A stretch of 64,000 nt of DNA from Hyposmocoma kahamanoa (GCF_003589595.1 NW_020653750.1:2410270-2474269); one strand, 5' to 3'. Shown: positions 10,524 through 21,966, numbered from the stretch's first letter. The notes: generated by a model not told the origin, from the sequence alone. Program-made: numbers and translations.

Positions 10524-12458
10524 CTACTGATTAAAATGTTTGCGAAAGACAGGCGAGGTTGCCTTATTAAGTGCGCATGCACTAAGTCGATTCGTGTGAC
10601 GCGCGGAGTCACGTTGCGAGACAGCGCTTCCTTCGGGGACAGCGACGGTGGCAAGGGAGCGGCTCGGTGTCGCAAAGTCAGCGGCGGCGAGAGGTCCGTG
10701 GGTACGAACTAATGACGACATGCGTGCGATGCATGCAGAGCAGCGACGTCGATCCCGCAGGCGGCGCCATGCGTAGATCGCGCCTGTGCATACAACAGCA
10801 GCTACTAACACATATATGACAACGTACTGATGTACGTCATGGTAGGATGTGTGATCTTCAAGTACATCCTGGGATTCTTCCATCTTCATTTGCTGTATCT
10901 GCTCTTCTAAGACCTTTATCTGCTTTTTAAACATTTGATCGCTGTCTTTTTCTGCGTTATAGTCGTTGACCGAGATGGAAATGTTGATGATATGATTGAA
11001 AGGAGGAATTTCGACCGTCAAGATGTCTGCTTCAGCGTTCAAATCATTGTTTCGTGTTTTGTGAGAGTATATTGTAAAGGCTTTGTCCTTGATAATGCAG
11101 CCTTCACCCAGGGATATAACTCCAGCAGCATTAAGCTGTTCGGCAGTAACTTGACTCCCACAAATTATGCGTACGGTACATTGACCGCAACAGAAAAATA
11201 GGTATGTATTGACCTTACTGAGTTCTAACCACATGGTCTTGCACTTGACAGTGGTTACAAGACATTGTTTAGCTTCGTTATCCCATATGCAGAGACTGTT
11301 ATCCGACTTTATCAGGTACGTTGGTCTTCGCAAAGGACACAGGTAAGTATCTACTTCGAATGGAATACATTTGTGAAGATCATCTTCGTTCATTGTTAAG
11401 TACGAATCTTTGTGCATGTTTATGGCTATAAGACTTGCTATCGATGTTAGGGTGACCATATTTTCTTGCGCCTTTATTGGGACGGCGATTATCCTGTAGA
11501 TTTCAAACTGCTCTCGGAAGATTAGAGGTATTTTTATTTCAAATATAAAAAATGACTTAGTCATTTTTGCTCTGACTTTCAGCAAGTGGTAGATCTTCCG
11601 TAATTCAGAATGCATGTTGCTTATAGGTAGTGTTAGTTCCTTTGACAACTGTCCTGATACTATGTTCAGTTCATCTCGTAGTTGTTCAGGTGTAATGAGA
11701 TGAATATTGAACGAGCCATAATGAGTATTTGAGATTGTGTCCAATAACGTATCTTGAATGCTCTTCAGATTAATCAAAACGTTGTTAGCGATGATAGCTG
11801 CTAATACAAAGTCGTTGTTGTTTGAGACATTGGATATCTCTGCTTGGAGAGTGTTCATTGCTTTTTCCAAGTCATTTATGTGCTGATTGACGAGCTTGTG
11901 TTGTTTGTCAAAAGTGGACTCTACTCTTTTCAGTAGGTTAAATTGGGCTTCTACTACAGAAGTTTGATTTTTCCATAATTTGGCGAGATGCTTCTCATTG
12001 TCTCTAAGTAATTCGATATCCTTTTGATATTGTTCGGCGAACTGGTTGTCGAGTACTCCGAATAAGGAATGTGCAATGTTGCCTATGCCATTGATAAGGC
12101 CACGGCGCACGCGCACGCGAGAGTTCATAGTGTCGAATTGCTGTCCGAGCAACATATGATCGTAGTACTCCAGTTCCTTGAATGAGTGACGTAATTGTAA
12201 TAGGACTACGTCACATTGTGCGGGCTTCTTGGCTTTGTAGCATATGTTCGCTAAGTTATTCATATGAGTTGTAAATAGTGATACACCTTGCCAATAAGGA
12301 TTCATATCATAGTAGACAATTAGTTTCCATTCGTCGCGAATTAAATTCATATTCGAAATCTTGTCGAAATAAATCCCTTGATTAGCTTTCAGGCTTTCTA
12401 AATTGTAGGCACCGTGCGACGGTGATATAAGCATAAAGGTGAGCAGCGCTATAGCCAT
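10524..12458 (-). CDS. env: Envelope-like fusion protein of the baculovirus F / errantivirus Env type
   Basis: 644 codons, uninterrupted. The N terminus (residues 1-17, MAIALLTFMLISPSHGA) looks like a signal peptide. A furin-type site RVRVRR is at residues 114-119, followed at once by the glycine-rich hydrophobic segment GLINGIGNIAHSLFGVLD, which has the look of an F-protein fusion peptide. A long heptad-rich region (about 135-215) follows, then a cysteine-bearing ectodomain. One transmembrane helix (about 545-564, YVVIYVLVAAVVCTGAIYAW) precedes an 80-residue basic cytoplasmic tail. This layout matches the Baculo_F family found in baculoviruses and insect errantiviruses. The start codon lies 52 bp beyond the end of the preceding pol frame, so expression would normally need a spliced RNA. 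It is the only intact frame of the element. Fusion activity is inferred from family resemblance, not shown. Confidence 0.88.
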   Translation of the reverse strand: MAIALLTFMLISPSHGAYNLESLKANQGIYFDKISNMNLIRDEWKLIVYYDMNPYWQGVSLFTTHMNNLANICYKAKKPAQCDVVLLQLRHSFKELEYYDHMLLGQQFDTMNSRVRVRRGLINGIGNIAHSLFGVLDNQFAEQYQKDIELLRDNEKHLAKLWKNQTSVVEAQFNLLKRVESTFDKQHKLVNQHINDLEKAMNTLQAEISNVSNNNDFVLAAIIANNVLINLKSIQDTLLDTISNTHYGSFNIHLITPEQLRDELNIVSGQLSKELTLPISNMHSELRKIYHLLKVRAKMTKSFFIFEIKIPLIFREQFEIYRIIAVPIKAQENMVTLTSIASLIAINMHKDSYLTMNEDDLHKCIPFEVDTYLCPLRRPTYLIKSDNSLCIWDNEAKQCLVTTVKCKTMWLELSKVNTYLFFCCGQCTVRIICGSQVTAEQLNAAGVISLGEGCIIKDKAFTIYSHKTRNNDLNAEADILTVEIPPFNHIINISISVNDYNAEKDSDQMFKKQIKVLEEQIQQMKMEESQDVLEDHTSYHDVHQYVVIYVLVAAVVCTGAIYAWRRLRDRRRCSACIARMSSLVRTHGPLAAADFATPSRSLATVAVPEGSAVSQRDSARHTNRLSACALNKATSPVFRKHFNQ

Positions 12459-12509
12459 TGTGATAAGGCTATTTGATAATTTGCCGCGCGCTTTATTTGT
12501 TTTGTTATT

Positions 12510-12932
12510 TCAAACTTGCGATGTTTTTGGTTTCAGATGGTTTTCTACTTCGCCGCTGCAAGTGTTGATAGGCAATGGTGACAATTTAGTGATAGGTCGT
12601 CGGATAAAACCGTTTTTTGTTTTTATTGTCACCACGCGGACCAGTCCGTCCCTGCCGGGATGAAGTTCAGTAACCCTGCCGAGAGCCCACTTCCCAGGGG
12701 GTAAGTTAGCATCATGGAGTATGACAATGTCGTTCACTAGCTGATTTCGCTGCGGGCGATGCCACTTAGTGCGTGGGGATAATTGACATAGGTATTCTAC
12801 TTGCCATCGTCTCCATATGTCATTAAAAATTTTCTGCGTTAGCTGCCATCTGGTTCTTTCGTCACGTTCTGTCTCAATAATAGTGAGAGTGGGACCGCTC
12901 GCTAGAAAATGGGATGGAGTTAAAAAACTCAT
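12510..12932 (-). pseudogene. pol: BEL/Pao pol, integrase C-terminal domain
   Basis: 140 codons beginning after an in-frame stop that separates it from the preceding pol segment. It contains TPSHFL, the WRRWQVEYL tract and LPPGKWALGRVTELHPGRDG, the signature of the DUF5641 domain at the C terminus of BEL/Pao integrases. It ends normally before env. The stop near 12942-12944 would remove this domain from any translated integrase. Confidence 0.88.
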
Positions 12933-14794
12933 TTAATCAGTGTCTTCTGACAATGCGCATAGAGGTCTTGAATTTAGACAGGCCTCTAACTGTGATAGTA
13001 ATGTGGTGAACTCTTCAAAAGTCAATTTTTGTTCACCGATGACTCGTCGCAGATGATATTTTAAACTCTTTACTGCGGCTTCCCAGAGTCCTCCAGCGCT
13101 AGGCCATGATGGTGCGTTGAAGTGAAATTCGATCTGCATGTCTGTTATTTGTGTTAAGAACTCGTCGTCGAGTTTTTTTTGTAGGTTGATGTAGTTTTGT
13201 TGTAGAATTCTGTTCCTACAAAATTTGTACCATTGTCGCAGTAGACATGACGTGGTGCTCCACGACGTGCTGCCATCCTGCGCAAGGCTGCTATGAATGC
13301 TGTTGCTGATAGGTCGGAAACAAGTTCTAAATGCACGGCCTTTGTCACCATGCAAACGAATACAGCAATGTAGCCCTTTGTTGTTTTGACGCCGCGACCT
13401 TTGTTAGCCTTTACGTCTACACAGCCTGTGAAGTCGACACCTGTGTTGTAGAATGGTCTTGTTGGGTTTGATCTCGCGGCTGGTAAATCACCCATTTGCT
13501 GTGTTTGCTTAAGTGGATCATGTCTTCTGCACGTTACGCAATTACGTAGATGCTTTTTCACAGCTCGGTTTCCCCCCACAATCCAATAGTGCTGTCGCAG
13601 GCGAGCTTGAGTTAGACGGGCTCCTCCATGGAATGTGTCTCTGTGGGCTTGATCAATTAGCAAGTTTGTCAGATGACTGCTGTGTGGAATGACCAATGGG
13701 TGTTTCATGCTATCATCAATATTAGCATGTTTAATCCGTCCACCGACTCTTAACAACCCAGTATGATCTATATATGGATTTAAGTTAAAAATCTTGCTCT
13801 TTGAGGATAACTTGTCTTGATTTCGTAGGCTGCTGATTTCGGAGGTGAATTCTGTTTGTTGAACTCTCTCTACAATTTTGATTTTTGCTCTCTCAAGTTC
13901 CTCGATTGATAGATAAGATTGCTTGGGTCGGTTGCGTGTTACGGCTCGCAGTACCCAGCCCAGCACTCGAGTGGCGCGTGTAATGCTGCTGTACTTATGT
14001 ATTATGTCATTTACGATGTCGGCGCGTTGCTCCGTCGCGACGTTTGATAGTAATGATGTTTTAATTTCTTCATCAGTGACGTAGATATGACGTTCAGCTG
14101 GTTCTTGATTTTGTGTAAATGACTGTAACCACGACGGCCCAGTCCACCACAATGGATGCTGTTTCAGTTGATCTACTGAGATGCCTCTGCTCGCACAGTC
14201 TGCTGGGTTGTCACCTGATTTGACGTGCTGCCAGCATTCTGCAGGCATTACTACAGTTATTTGTTGAACCCTGTTCGCTACGAATGCTTTCCAGCGGTTA
14301 GGATCACCTTGGAGCCAACCAAGTGCTGCTGTAGAGTCTGTCCACCCAAACACAGTGATATGATGGCCAGATAGACTGTCTTGAACTGTCTTCATAAGCT
14401 TTGATAGCAAAAGACATGCAGTTAGTTCTAAACGCGGGAGGGTCACAGTCTTTTTGACAGGAACTAGTCTAGCTTTTGCCGCTGCTATCACGATCGAGGG
14501 CTGTTGATTAGAGTTGCGTGGTTGCTTATTGTTTTTGCAGCTTATTGAGTTTACACAAGCATAAGCTTTTGTAGACGCGTCACAAAACCCATGTAACTCA
14601 ATGCTTTCATTCCGGCTACTTCCAAACCATCTTGGAATTTTTATTTGATTGATATCTTCTAGTTCTTTTCTGATTTTATGCCATTCCATGCTCATGTTGT
14701 CTGGTAACTGGTCATTCCATTGCACGTCTTCCAGTAGCCATACTTTTTGAAATAGATGTTTCAGTGTGGTAGTTACGGGAGAGAGCCACCCCAA
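12933..14794 (-). pseudogene. pol: BEL/Pao pol: RT connection, RNase H, integrase core
   Basis: Two overlapping frames, 14794-13154 and 13355-12933, together hold the end of the RT, RNase H (GFCDASTKAYACV, WTDSTAALGWL, the NPADCASRG tract) and the integrase. Integrase pieces are the HHCC zinc-binding region (HRDTFHGG, CVTCRRHD), the DFTG and CDNGTNFVG aspartate motifs, and the glutamate in GGLWEAAVKS. A one-base frameshift near 13215, in a short A run right after the second catalytic aspartate, separates the DDE residues into different frames. The upstream junction near 14780 is a second one-base shift, in a GGGG run. All catalytic residues are present in the DNA, but no single protein contains them. 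Confidence 0.9.
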
Positions 14795-15200
14795 TCGGAT
14801 CGAAAACCTGGGATATTTCAGATAATAGGATTCTCTTGCTTATTGGCTTTGATGATGATGGTTTCAGTATTATTTCAAATGAAAACTGATCACGTTGTGG
14901 ATTCCATCGGAGCCCTAATGCTTTGGTGGAGTCCTGGTGTTTGAAATCAAATGGCTGCTGCTGATTGCTGCCTGCTGTGCTGACTCCTTGTACTAATTCA
15001 ACTTCGTTTGATGACCATTTTCGGAGATTGAATCCTCCCGATTTGAGTAAATTAATCAAATCTGCTTGTAATTGCCTAGCGGCCTCAATGCTGTGGCTTC
15101 CACTGAGGAGGTCATCCATGTAAAACTCTTCCTCTAGTGCTTTTGCTGCAGAAGGATACTTGAAGCCTTCATCTATTGCCAATTGCTTTAATGTCCTCAT
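14712..15200 (-). pseudogene. pol: BEL/Pao pol: reverse transcriptase with YMDD box
   Basis: 162 codons carrying EEEFYMDDLLSG, the catalytic palm motif of the BEL/Pao reverse transcriptase, followed by FNLRKWSSN and the SEISQVFDPIG thumb/connection motif. It is out of frame with both neighbours. Upstream, near 15230-15245, about 13 extra bases lie between two copies of ACAACT, which looks like a short duplication. This breaks the link to the early RT motifs in the preceding frame. Confidence 0.9.
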
Positions 15201-15219
15201 GGCGAGAAAGGGTGCTGCC

Positions 15220-17574
15220 TTAGTGCCATAAGTTACAGTTGTACTGTAAAGTTGTTAGTACGTACTCACGTAACAGTTGATCTGTAGAATCTCTCCAAAT
15301 GATTTTTTGAAGATGTTGATCCTTTTCGTGAACAAGTATTTGTCTAAACATCTTCTCGATGTCAGCTGTGAAAGCAATCTTATACCGCCTCCACCTTAAA
15401 ATCAATGATAGTAAATCTGACTGTAAGTTAAGTCCACAGTACATTAAATCATTCAAGCTGCGGCCAGATGACGTAGGCGATGACGCATTGAATACGGCGC
15501 GCAATGCCGTTGTAGTGGACTCAGAACGAATTACGCAATGATGTGGCAGGTAGCAACTTGGTGTCTCGTTACTTGTACACTCACACATGTGGCCGAGATT
15601 GATATACTCATTCATAAAGTCCCTATAATCCTTTGCTATGTTTGGATTTCTTTTGAGTTTTTTCTCCAACTGAAGAAATTGTGCTACGGCTCGTCGCTTT
15701 GATTCTCCAAATTGCTCCTTGGCATCAGGTTTCATAGGGAGTCGTACGACGTAGCGACCATCTTCTTGGCGGGTCGTTTGCTGTTCGTAAAGCTGCACAC
15801 ATGCGTAGTCTTCTGATGACATATTAAGGGTATTATCGCCAATATCTTCAATAGACCAAAATCTTTGAATGTCTTCCATGTTGTTCAAAACTACGTTGCA
15901 TTGATATGTTTTCACATTTCCACAAAGTAGCCAACCTAAATGCGTCTGCTGAGCTATAGGTTGTGATAAGTTGTCGCCTTTGATGACACCGCCCAACACG
16001 ATAAGCGAATAGATGTCAGCTCCGAGGAGCAGGTCTACAGGACGACTGTTGTGAAACTCAGGGTCAGCTAGAGTTATATTTTGTATGTGTGACCAAGATG
16101 GCTTCTCAAAAGTTTGATTTGGTAAATTGTTGATGAGATTTCGCATAATAAATACATCTGAATTGAAAGTGAAATCTCCATGCAATGCGGACATGGTTAT
16201 CTCCATGACGCCCTTGCAGTTGTTTTCTCTTGCTCCGAGGCCAAAAACTACACCTTTACAGCGGCGTCGTGGTAAAGCTAACTTTTGAGCAGCATTTTCC
16301 GTGATGAGAGAAACCTGAGAGCCTTGATCAATAAGCGCTCTCATGGTGTAACGTGTACCGTCTGCACCTTTAACTGCAATCAGCGCTGTAGCTAATAAAA
16401 TTTCAGCTGATTGATTTCTAGAAACATGTGCTGTGCTGTGTGATATAACTTGCTCGTTGTTAATTTTCGAAGTCGGCGGTTGCTGTGCCTTTGTAAAAGC
16501 ATCATGTAACAAGGTGTTGTGTAACGCTGAGCATTCTCGACATGTTTTTGTAGAAAAACATTTATTGTCGGTATGATCATAAAGACAATTGGTGCAAAGT
16601 TTCAATTTATTTGCAGTTTTCAATTTCATGTCGCTTGTTAGCGACAAAAAGTTTTTACAATGAAGAATGCCATGTTTTTTGCTGTTGCAATGAGGACATG
16701 TGATCTTCGTTGACACGTGGAACGCTTTTGCAATCCGATTGTCACCTTTAGGGTTATTCTGATACTGCTGATTGAAATAAGGCTTCTTATTGTTGGATAA
16801 AGATGGTACTGCTGACTTCTGCTGTACATGGTCTTGTTTGCGACGTGAGGCTTCTAAAGAAGTGAACTTGTTCTCTAGAAACTCTAGAAACTCGGACATT
16901 ATAGGGAGGTCTCGAGGGTTTTCAAGCGACTCTATATAGTCCTTGTGCGTATCTGCGTCTAATTTTTGTGTTAGAAGGTGTATGATCAGTGGATCCCAAG
17001 TAGATATATCCACACCCAGGTTCTTAATAGCATTCAGACACTCATTGGTAGTGTCATGAATCTTCTTTATGTGAGACGGCGATTGTTGTTGCATCGTCGG
17101 TAACGACATCATTATGTTGATATGTGAGCTGAATATTAATTTCGTGTTGTTGTACCTGTGGTTGAGAATATCCCAACAAACTAGGTAATTGTCCGAAGTG
17201 ATTCGTAAATGTTGTATGAGTTTTTCAGCATCACCCTTGATTTTGCTTTTCAAAAATTGCATCTTCTGTGCGTTAGACATGGAATTATTATTATGAATTG
17301 ATTCTGTGAATAAATCTTTGAACGACACCCATTTATGATAATCGCCATTAAAAAATGGAATGTCCATTATAGGTGTCGTTTTTTCTTTATACGTTACAGC
17401 CCACATTTTGCTATTTATTGACCGTTTGATGTCATTGTACTGATTTTCGTACGTGTTGAATGTTTCTTCATATTCTTCATTTTCTTCAACGAGCTCGCTG
17501 TCTATTTCCCAATGCAATGAGTCTATAGCTGCCCAACGAGCTTCTAAGTTTCTAAGACATCTTGATATTCCCAC
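15220..17574 (-). pseudogene. gag-pol: BEL/Pao gag (capsid/nucleocapsid), protease and RT fingers
   Basis: 784 codons with no ATG at the start of the frame; it begins in the middle of gag. It has a DUF1759-type capsid region (FNGDYHKWVSFKDLF, residues about 74-88; VCWDILNHRYNN, about 132-143), zinc knuckles of the CPHCNSKKHG...CTNCLYDHTDNKC kind (about 290-345), and a retroviral-type aspartic protease (ALIDQGSQVSLIT, about 410-422). The first RT motifs follow (FNASSPTSSGRSLND and TADIEKMFRQI), before the frame ends at the 15.24-kb duplication. Gag and pol share one frame, as usual for BEL/Pao. Confidence 0.92.
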
Positions 17575-18122
17575 TTTTCTGTTAATTTTGTCAAATTTAT
17601 GTTTGTAAAAGTGCGGGAAATTGCTTTAAAATTGCTCTTCTGCTTGCGTAACATTTCCTCCAATTTGCTAGGAGAGCCCTGATCGCGTCTGCTTCGTTGA
17701 TATTGTTCTTCAGCAAAGAGCTCTGGTAGTGGCTCTTTTGTAGAAGGAGGATAATTGATTACCTTCGGCGTTGTAGGACGTTCGTCGTCTCTTGTTGATG
17801 GAGCAGAAATAGAATTAGTGGATGTGCCTGGCTTGTCCACTAATATTTTTTCTTTTAGATATTGCTGAAGGTATGAGCGTACTTCACCGTAGAATTGCGT
17901 TTTTTCGTAAGTATTTTTGGTAAAGTATTCGTTGCTGCGATCTTCATATTGGCACAGTTGACTATGATTGCTTCGAAATTCAACCCAGTATGCTTCTAAG
18001 GTGTCTAACCTTTTTTTGATGTTTGCTGGCGTCTTGCGGTCGGCGCCATCTTTTTTGAAATTGATCAAAAGCTGCTCAATTGCTCCTATGAGCTGATTTT
18101 GAATTGCTAATAAATTTTCCAT
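17544..18122 (-). pseudogene. gag: BEL/Pao gag N-terminal part
   Basis: 192 codons from an ATG 262 bp inside the 5' LTR boundary. It is charged and coiled-coil-like (for example ANIKKRLDTLEAYWVEF), with a low-complexity serine/threonine/proline stretch near residues 95-130. It ends in a premature stop and overlaps the following frame by about 30 bases. A one-base shift near 17550, in a T run, explains the split. A programmed shift is possible, but I know of none in this family. Confidence 0.85.
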
Positions 18123-18383
18123 ATTGATTTGCTTACGGAAAATTGATAGTTCAGCGTAATTGTAAACTTCACGTGGTATGTGCGCCTTCTCAATCTAGCC
18201 GGTGAGACCCGCTTGTGGGAGGCCGGCTAAACCGATTCGCTACCAACGCAAAGAAATACAAATTAACACTGAAATGGCTGCTGTAGTGAGCCTGCTTGTA
18301 GCGAGAACTGTCGTGCTCTCACGTGGTTGATAGCTGCAGTGCTGATTCGATGAAACTCACACGCCGAATTTCGACGTCACGAA

Positions 18384-18397
18384 GGCTCGAAGGACCA
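18384..18397 (-). other. Primer binding site, tRNA-Tyr type
   Basis: On the minus strand TGGTCCTTCGAGCC starts six bases after the 5' LTR. It is complementary to the 3' end of a tRNA whose acceptor strand ends CTCGAAGGACCA. That fits eukaryotic tRNA-Tyr, whose 5' end is CCTTCGA. The position and the TGG start make the site certain; the isotype is from memory of tRNA sequences. Confidence 0.8.
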
Positions 18398-18403
18398 TTA
18401 AGA

Positions 18404-18615
18404 TGTACGGTGTTCCATACACTTATAAATGATAGTATTATAACTGTTAAGAATGTTTATTAGTTTTGATTTACAACTAATAATGATACATTTGATAGGT
18501 GTGAAATGAGTACACTGCGCGATGGCTGATTGTGAACTAAATATAAATTATAACTAAATGTCGCATGAATACGTAAAATGCCGCACAAACACAATGTACG
18601 ATATTGCACCGTACA
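18404..18615 (-). repeat. 5' LTR of the BEL/Pao element
   Basis: 212 bp, TGT...ACA, flanked on the right by acctt at 18616-18620. It differs from the other LTR only at 18586. Confidence 0.97.
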
Positions 18616-18620
18616 ACCTT

Positions 18621-20481
18621 AGAGATACAGAAAATGCAACACACTTCAGTGCAGTTAAGTCGTGTCACAATAACAACTTTGTACGCTGTTTGTATCCACC
18701 ACTAACGTGTTGACAGCTGTTAGCATTGTATTTTGTACTTTGTTCGTGATCCAGTCGAAATGATTTTTATGACTGAATTGTTTCAAAGTATTGTCGCAAA
18801 ATGGACGTAGCTTGTAAGATCCATGAGCGTTGCTAGTGAATAATATCTTTGATTACCAGAAATTGCCACTTGTCTCCATTAGCCAACATGAGGGTTCCTG
18901 TATTAATTAATCCCCCTTGTAGTTAAAGAACCCTCCTAAACCCCTCTAAAACTATAAACATGTACCTGGGGAAACGCTTATTTTTGCGCCCAGCTTAAAT
19001 GGATAAGGGAGACACTATATACTCATCCATTCACACTAAATGACGTGAATTTGGATCTAGGCTTTCTGTATCGTTTTGTTGCTGTTTAATTTTACTATGC
19101 CAGTATTTTCAGATATAACATTCCTGAAAATTCATACCAAAAATAGAACCTCAAATGAGATATGAAGCGAACAATCTAACTAACCAAGATCGTCGCATCC
19201 AAAGTTATCAATTTAGCCGTTCAGAGTGCCGAAAAATTTTGAATCTTTTAGCCTTTCGTCATAATAACTAAGGTGCTGTTGTTGATAGTAACTAAAAGCA
19301 TTTAAAATTTCTATCAAATAAAGAAATATTTGTAGCACCCCGAAGTGTACCTAATTCTGCACTTTGTAGATTTTGCGTAGTTTAGTTCAGTTGACACCGA
19401 CTGCACCCATAACAGTTAACAAATTATATTTAATTTGTTTACTCTCTACGGGTGCGTGTCATCTCAACCCAATAAAAGCTGTATAACCAACTTTATTCAA
19501 AGATAGATTTTAGTCTAAATCCGTTTATTCTTCGGTCGAGCGCAAGAGTGAATGCCTCGTAGAGGCAAAAAACGTGTCTAGCATATTTTTGGAAGTAGTG
19601 TTTGTGATTGTAGTGGCGCTTGTCATCTTTTGCACGGAGAGGGTTGGACAATTAATTACATGAAAAAAATATTCACCAGAAATGCAACTATTCTGAAAAT
19701 TTAACCTTCACAGAGTTCGTGGAGTAGCAAGTTAATTTACTACCATTTTTATTAACATGGATTTGGGTACAGTTATGCTTGAACCTATTAATCATTATAG
19801 TTCATTTACCGTAAATTGCCACCAAAATATAGGTGCTACTAAACTTTAGTCCATGTAATAAATATTCTGGTGTGTAATAACTGGTTTGCATACAGGTTTA
19901 TTGCAGCGTAAATTAGTGTATTATTATGCGAGGCAGTTGCCATTATGTTGCTTTGCTAACGAGCGTGGTGTCTCTTGCATACAATGTCGTGATATAGGAT
20001 TGGTGATACACTTGATACTAAATCGCTAGGCATATTCACCAGTAAGAATAAAGTCAAAGTAGGTTCAGATGCCAAACTTACGTAGTTAGTATATTGTGTA
20101 GAGATCGTATACTGTATGTATAAGTCCATAGGATATTAGTTCGCATTATGACAAACCTTAGTGGTTTAAAATGCGATTAGAAACATATTTATGTATTTTG
20201 TCCGTTATACAATAAATAAAAAAAAATAAAAAAATGTACGTTAAAAAACAGAAAATTTGAATTTCATTTAATGACATGCAATTTTATTATAGTAATAATA
20301 ACAATAAAATTAATACTAATCTTTTCGGCCATTGGAAAGGCGAGAGTCTAAACTAGATATCCGAATTAATAATTGTCAATAAAGTTATAACTTTTTGTAA
20401 TACCTTTTTTTTAATAAAATAATTTGGTAATACTCGAACAAATTTAGAGACACATTATGCGAATGAACCTTCACATTTGAC
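18621..20481. other. Non-coding stretch
   Basis: No open frame of note, no repeat shared with the rest of the window and no transposon ends recognised. Mildly AT-rich. An A-rich tract at 20210-20260 could be an old retroposon tail. Confidence 0.35.
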
Positions 20482-21015
20482 ATTGGGCCTTACCATGAAC
20501 TCTTATTACGATTCAGTTTAGGACCTAAAATGAATCGTTGTGAGACAGCGCTACATGAACTGTAAAGAAAGAAAGAAAGAAAGAAATAATTTATTCCTTG
20601 AAACACACAGTACACATGCATTTTATAATAATAATAATAATACTGATAATAATCGTAATAATAACCTAAGGATTTGAAACTAAATACTAATAATATAAAT
20701 ATAATATATGGAGCACAAAGCATGTGTGCTGTGCTGCCAAGGAAACCGTGACCCACTCAGCTTGTTGTCGTCTCACATTCAAGTGCTACGACGCTGATTT
20801 TCAGCGGATCCGGCAACAGAACACACGTGACACGGAAAATAGTAGGCGACACTAAAGACATTGATGACACCAGCACATAATTGTATTAATTTTAACACAA
20901 AACATGAACAATCTATTCCATTAAGATACAATTAACGTAGGTATATCACCATCGCGCTTGTTTGTCGTTACGAACCTATACTAAACTTTAATAAGAGTTC
21001 ATGGTAAGGTCCATT
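20482..21015. mobile_element. Inverted-repeat-flanked element (MITE-like), 534 bp
   Basis: 20482-20508 (ATTGGGCCTTACCATGAACT...) reappears in reverse complement at about 20991-21015, with one or two differences over about 26 bp. Inside, (GAAA)n followed by AATAATTTATTCC at 20566-20600 looks like the tail of a minus-strand LINE, so the interior is composite. The superfamily is not known; no clear target duplication was found. Confidence 0.55.
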
Positions 21016-21130
21016 CTCTTTAAACTTGGTCTGGTATTAGTACTTAATAGTACTTATTCGACAGTAATTGTTTCGGTCGGATGTCGGACAGAAAACGGTA
21101 GTAGACCTCCTGATGTTTGCAACATCCTTT

Positions 21131-21565
21131 TTTAACCGACTTAAAAAAATGAGGAGGTTCTCAATTCGACTATATGTTTTTTTGTATGTATGTTACGCGA
21201 TACTCCGATATTTGTGAACAAATTTTCATGATTCCTTTTATGTTGGAAAGAGGGTACCTCCATAGTGGTTCCCATTTCATTTGGAAAAAAATCATCCACC
21301 TCTAAGGGTGGCTGATCACGCATGTACATTCATTTTTATAAATAGCGCCTAAATTTTACTTAAGGAGCAATTATTTTAATCGTTGGTTTTGCTATTCTCT
21401 AATTCAAGGCGTTTTACTCTCTCACTATACTTTGAGTAGTGAGAACCGATTTTTATTATCTCCTGTGTCAAGTCTCGTATAGTGGCGAACTGGGGTATAT
21501 TTCAATAAAACTTAGCAAATAGACGTAATTCCACGTACTTTTGTGGCAGGTTTTTTTTAGTACTC
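21131..21565 (+). repeat. Dispersed repeat family 'CCGACTT', copy 1
   Basis: It begins TTTTTAACCGACTTAAAAAA, continues GAGGAGGTTCTCAATTCGAC, a TTACGCGATACTCCGATATTTGTGAAC-like tract, GGAAAGAGGGTACCTCC, and ends near AAACTTAGCAAATAGACGTAATTCC. The same blocks in the same order occur at 54385-54690 (+), in part at 52228-52320 (+), and reversed at 22588-22905 and 33997-34400. It resembles a common lepidopteran retroposon tail. No coding capacity. Confidence 0.7.
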
Positions 21566-21685
21566 TGTACTGAGATTATTAAACTATTCACATCTAATTA
21601 CATTTTAATATCATAATGATGTCATCAGTCAGATGCAACTTCCTATAATAATAGTATCCACTTATTAAAGTTATCAGATGTAGAT

Positions 21686-21966
21686 AGTAGCAGTAGAGCT
21701 CCTTGTAAAAGAGTTCGTCCAGGGAAGTACTGCCACCACCTATTTCTGCCACCAAGCTATAATGTGAGCATCACTGCGTTTTGGTTTCAGGGTAAGGGTG
21801 TTGGTGAAACTAGAGACACGTGGGACTTTTCAAGTTATGTTTCGGTGCCCAATGATCTTTGCGACTTAAAGCTCTGAGCGGCTCTGTAATATTTATGGAC
21901 CGATTTGTGGCTTACTACCAGACGCACGCACTTGTTCGACGAAGTCACCTGATATCACAAAAAAAC
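21686..21966 (+). repeat. Dispersed repeat family 'GAGCTCCTTG', copy 1
   Basis: About 280 bp running from GCAGTAGAGCTCCTTGTAAA through TATTTCTGCCACC, GCGACTTAAAGCTCTGAGCG and a region near CTTACTACCAGACGCACGC to GATATCACAAAAAAAC. Other copies: 26668-26945 (-), 30083-30358 (+) and 51309-51606 (+, inside a receptor intron). The A-run at the end suggests a retroposed sequence (SINE or LINE 3' end). Confidence 0.75.

Larger units (their letters stand above)
10182..18615 (-). mobile_element. Full-length BEL/Pao LTR retrotransposon with envelope gene
   Basis: The 8434-bp element is read on the minus strand. LTRs are at 18404-18615 (5') and 10182-10393 (3'), each 212 bp, starting TGTACGGTG and ending CACCGTACA. 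acctt is duplicated on both sides. Order: LTR, primer binding site, gag, protease, reverse transcriptase, RNase H, integrase, env, LTR. The DUF1759-type gag, the DQGS protease, the YMDD box and the integrase C-terminal domain all point to BEL/Pao rather than Gypsy. The two LTRs differ at one site (T at 10364 versus C at 18586), so insertion is recent. Yet gag-pol carries at least five breaks, while env is uninterrupted. No convincing polypurine tract sits next to the 3' LTR; the nearby sense strand reads CTCCTGCCCGGAGCA. Confidence 0.96.

Noticed and set aside
17544..17574. Programmed frameshift between gag and pol in the BEL/Pao element
   Set aside because: The break falls inside gag, not at the gag-pol border, and BEL/Pao elements normally use one frame; a mutation is simpler.
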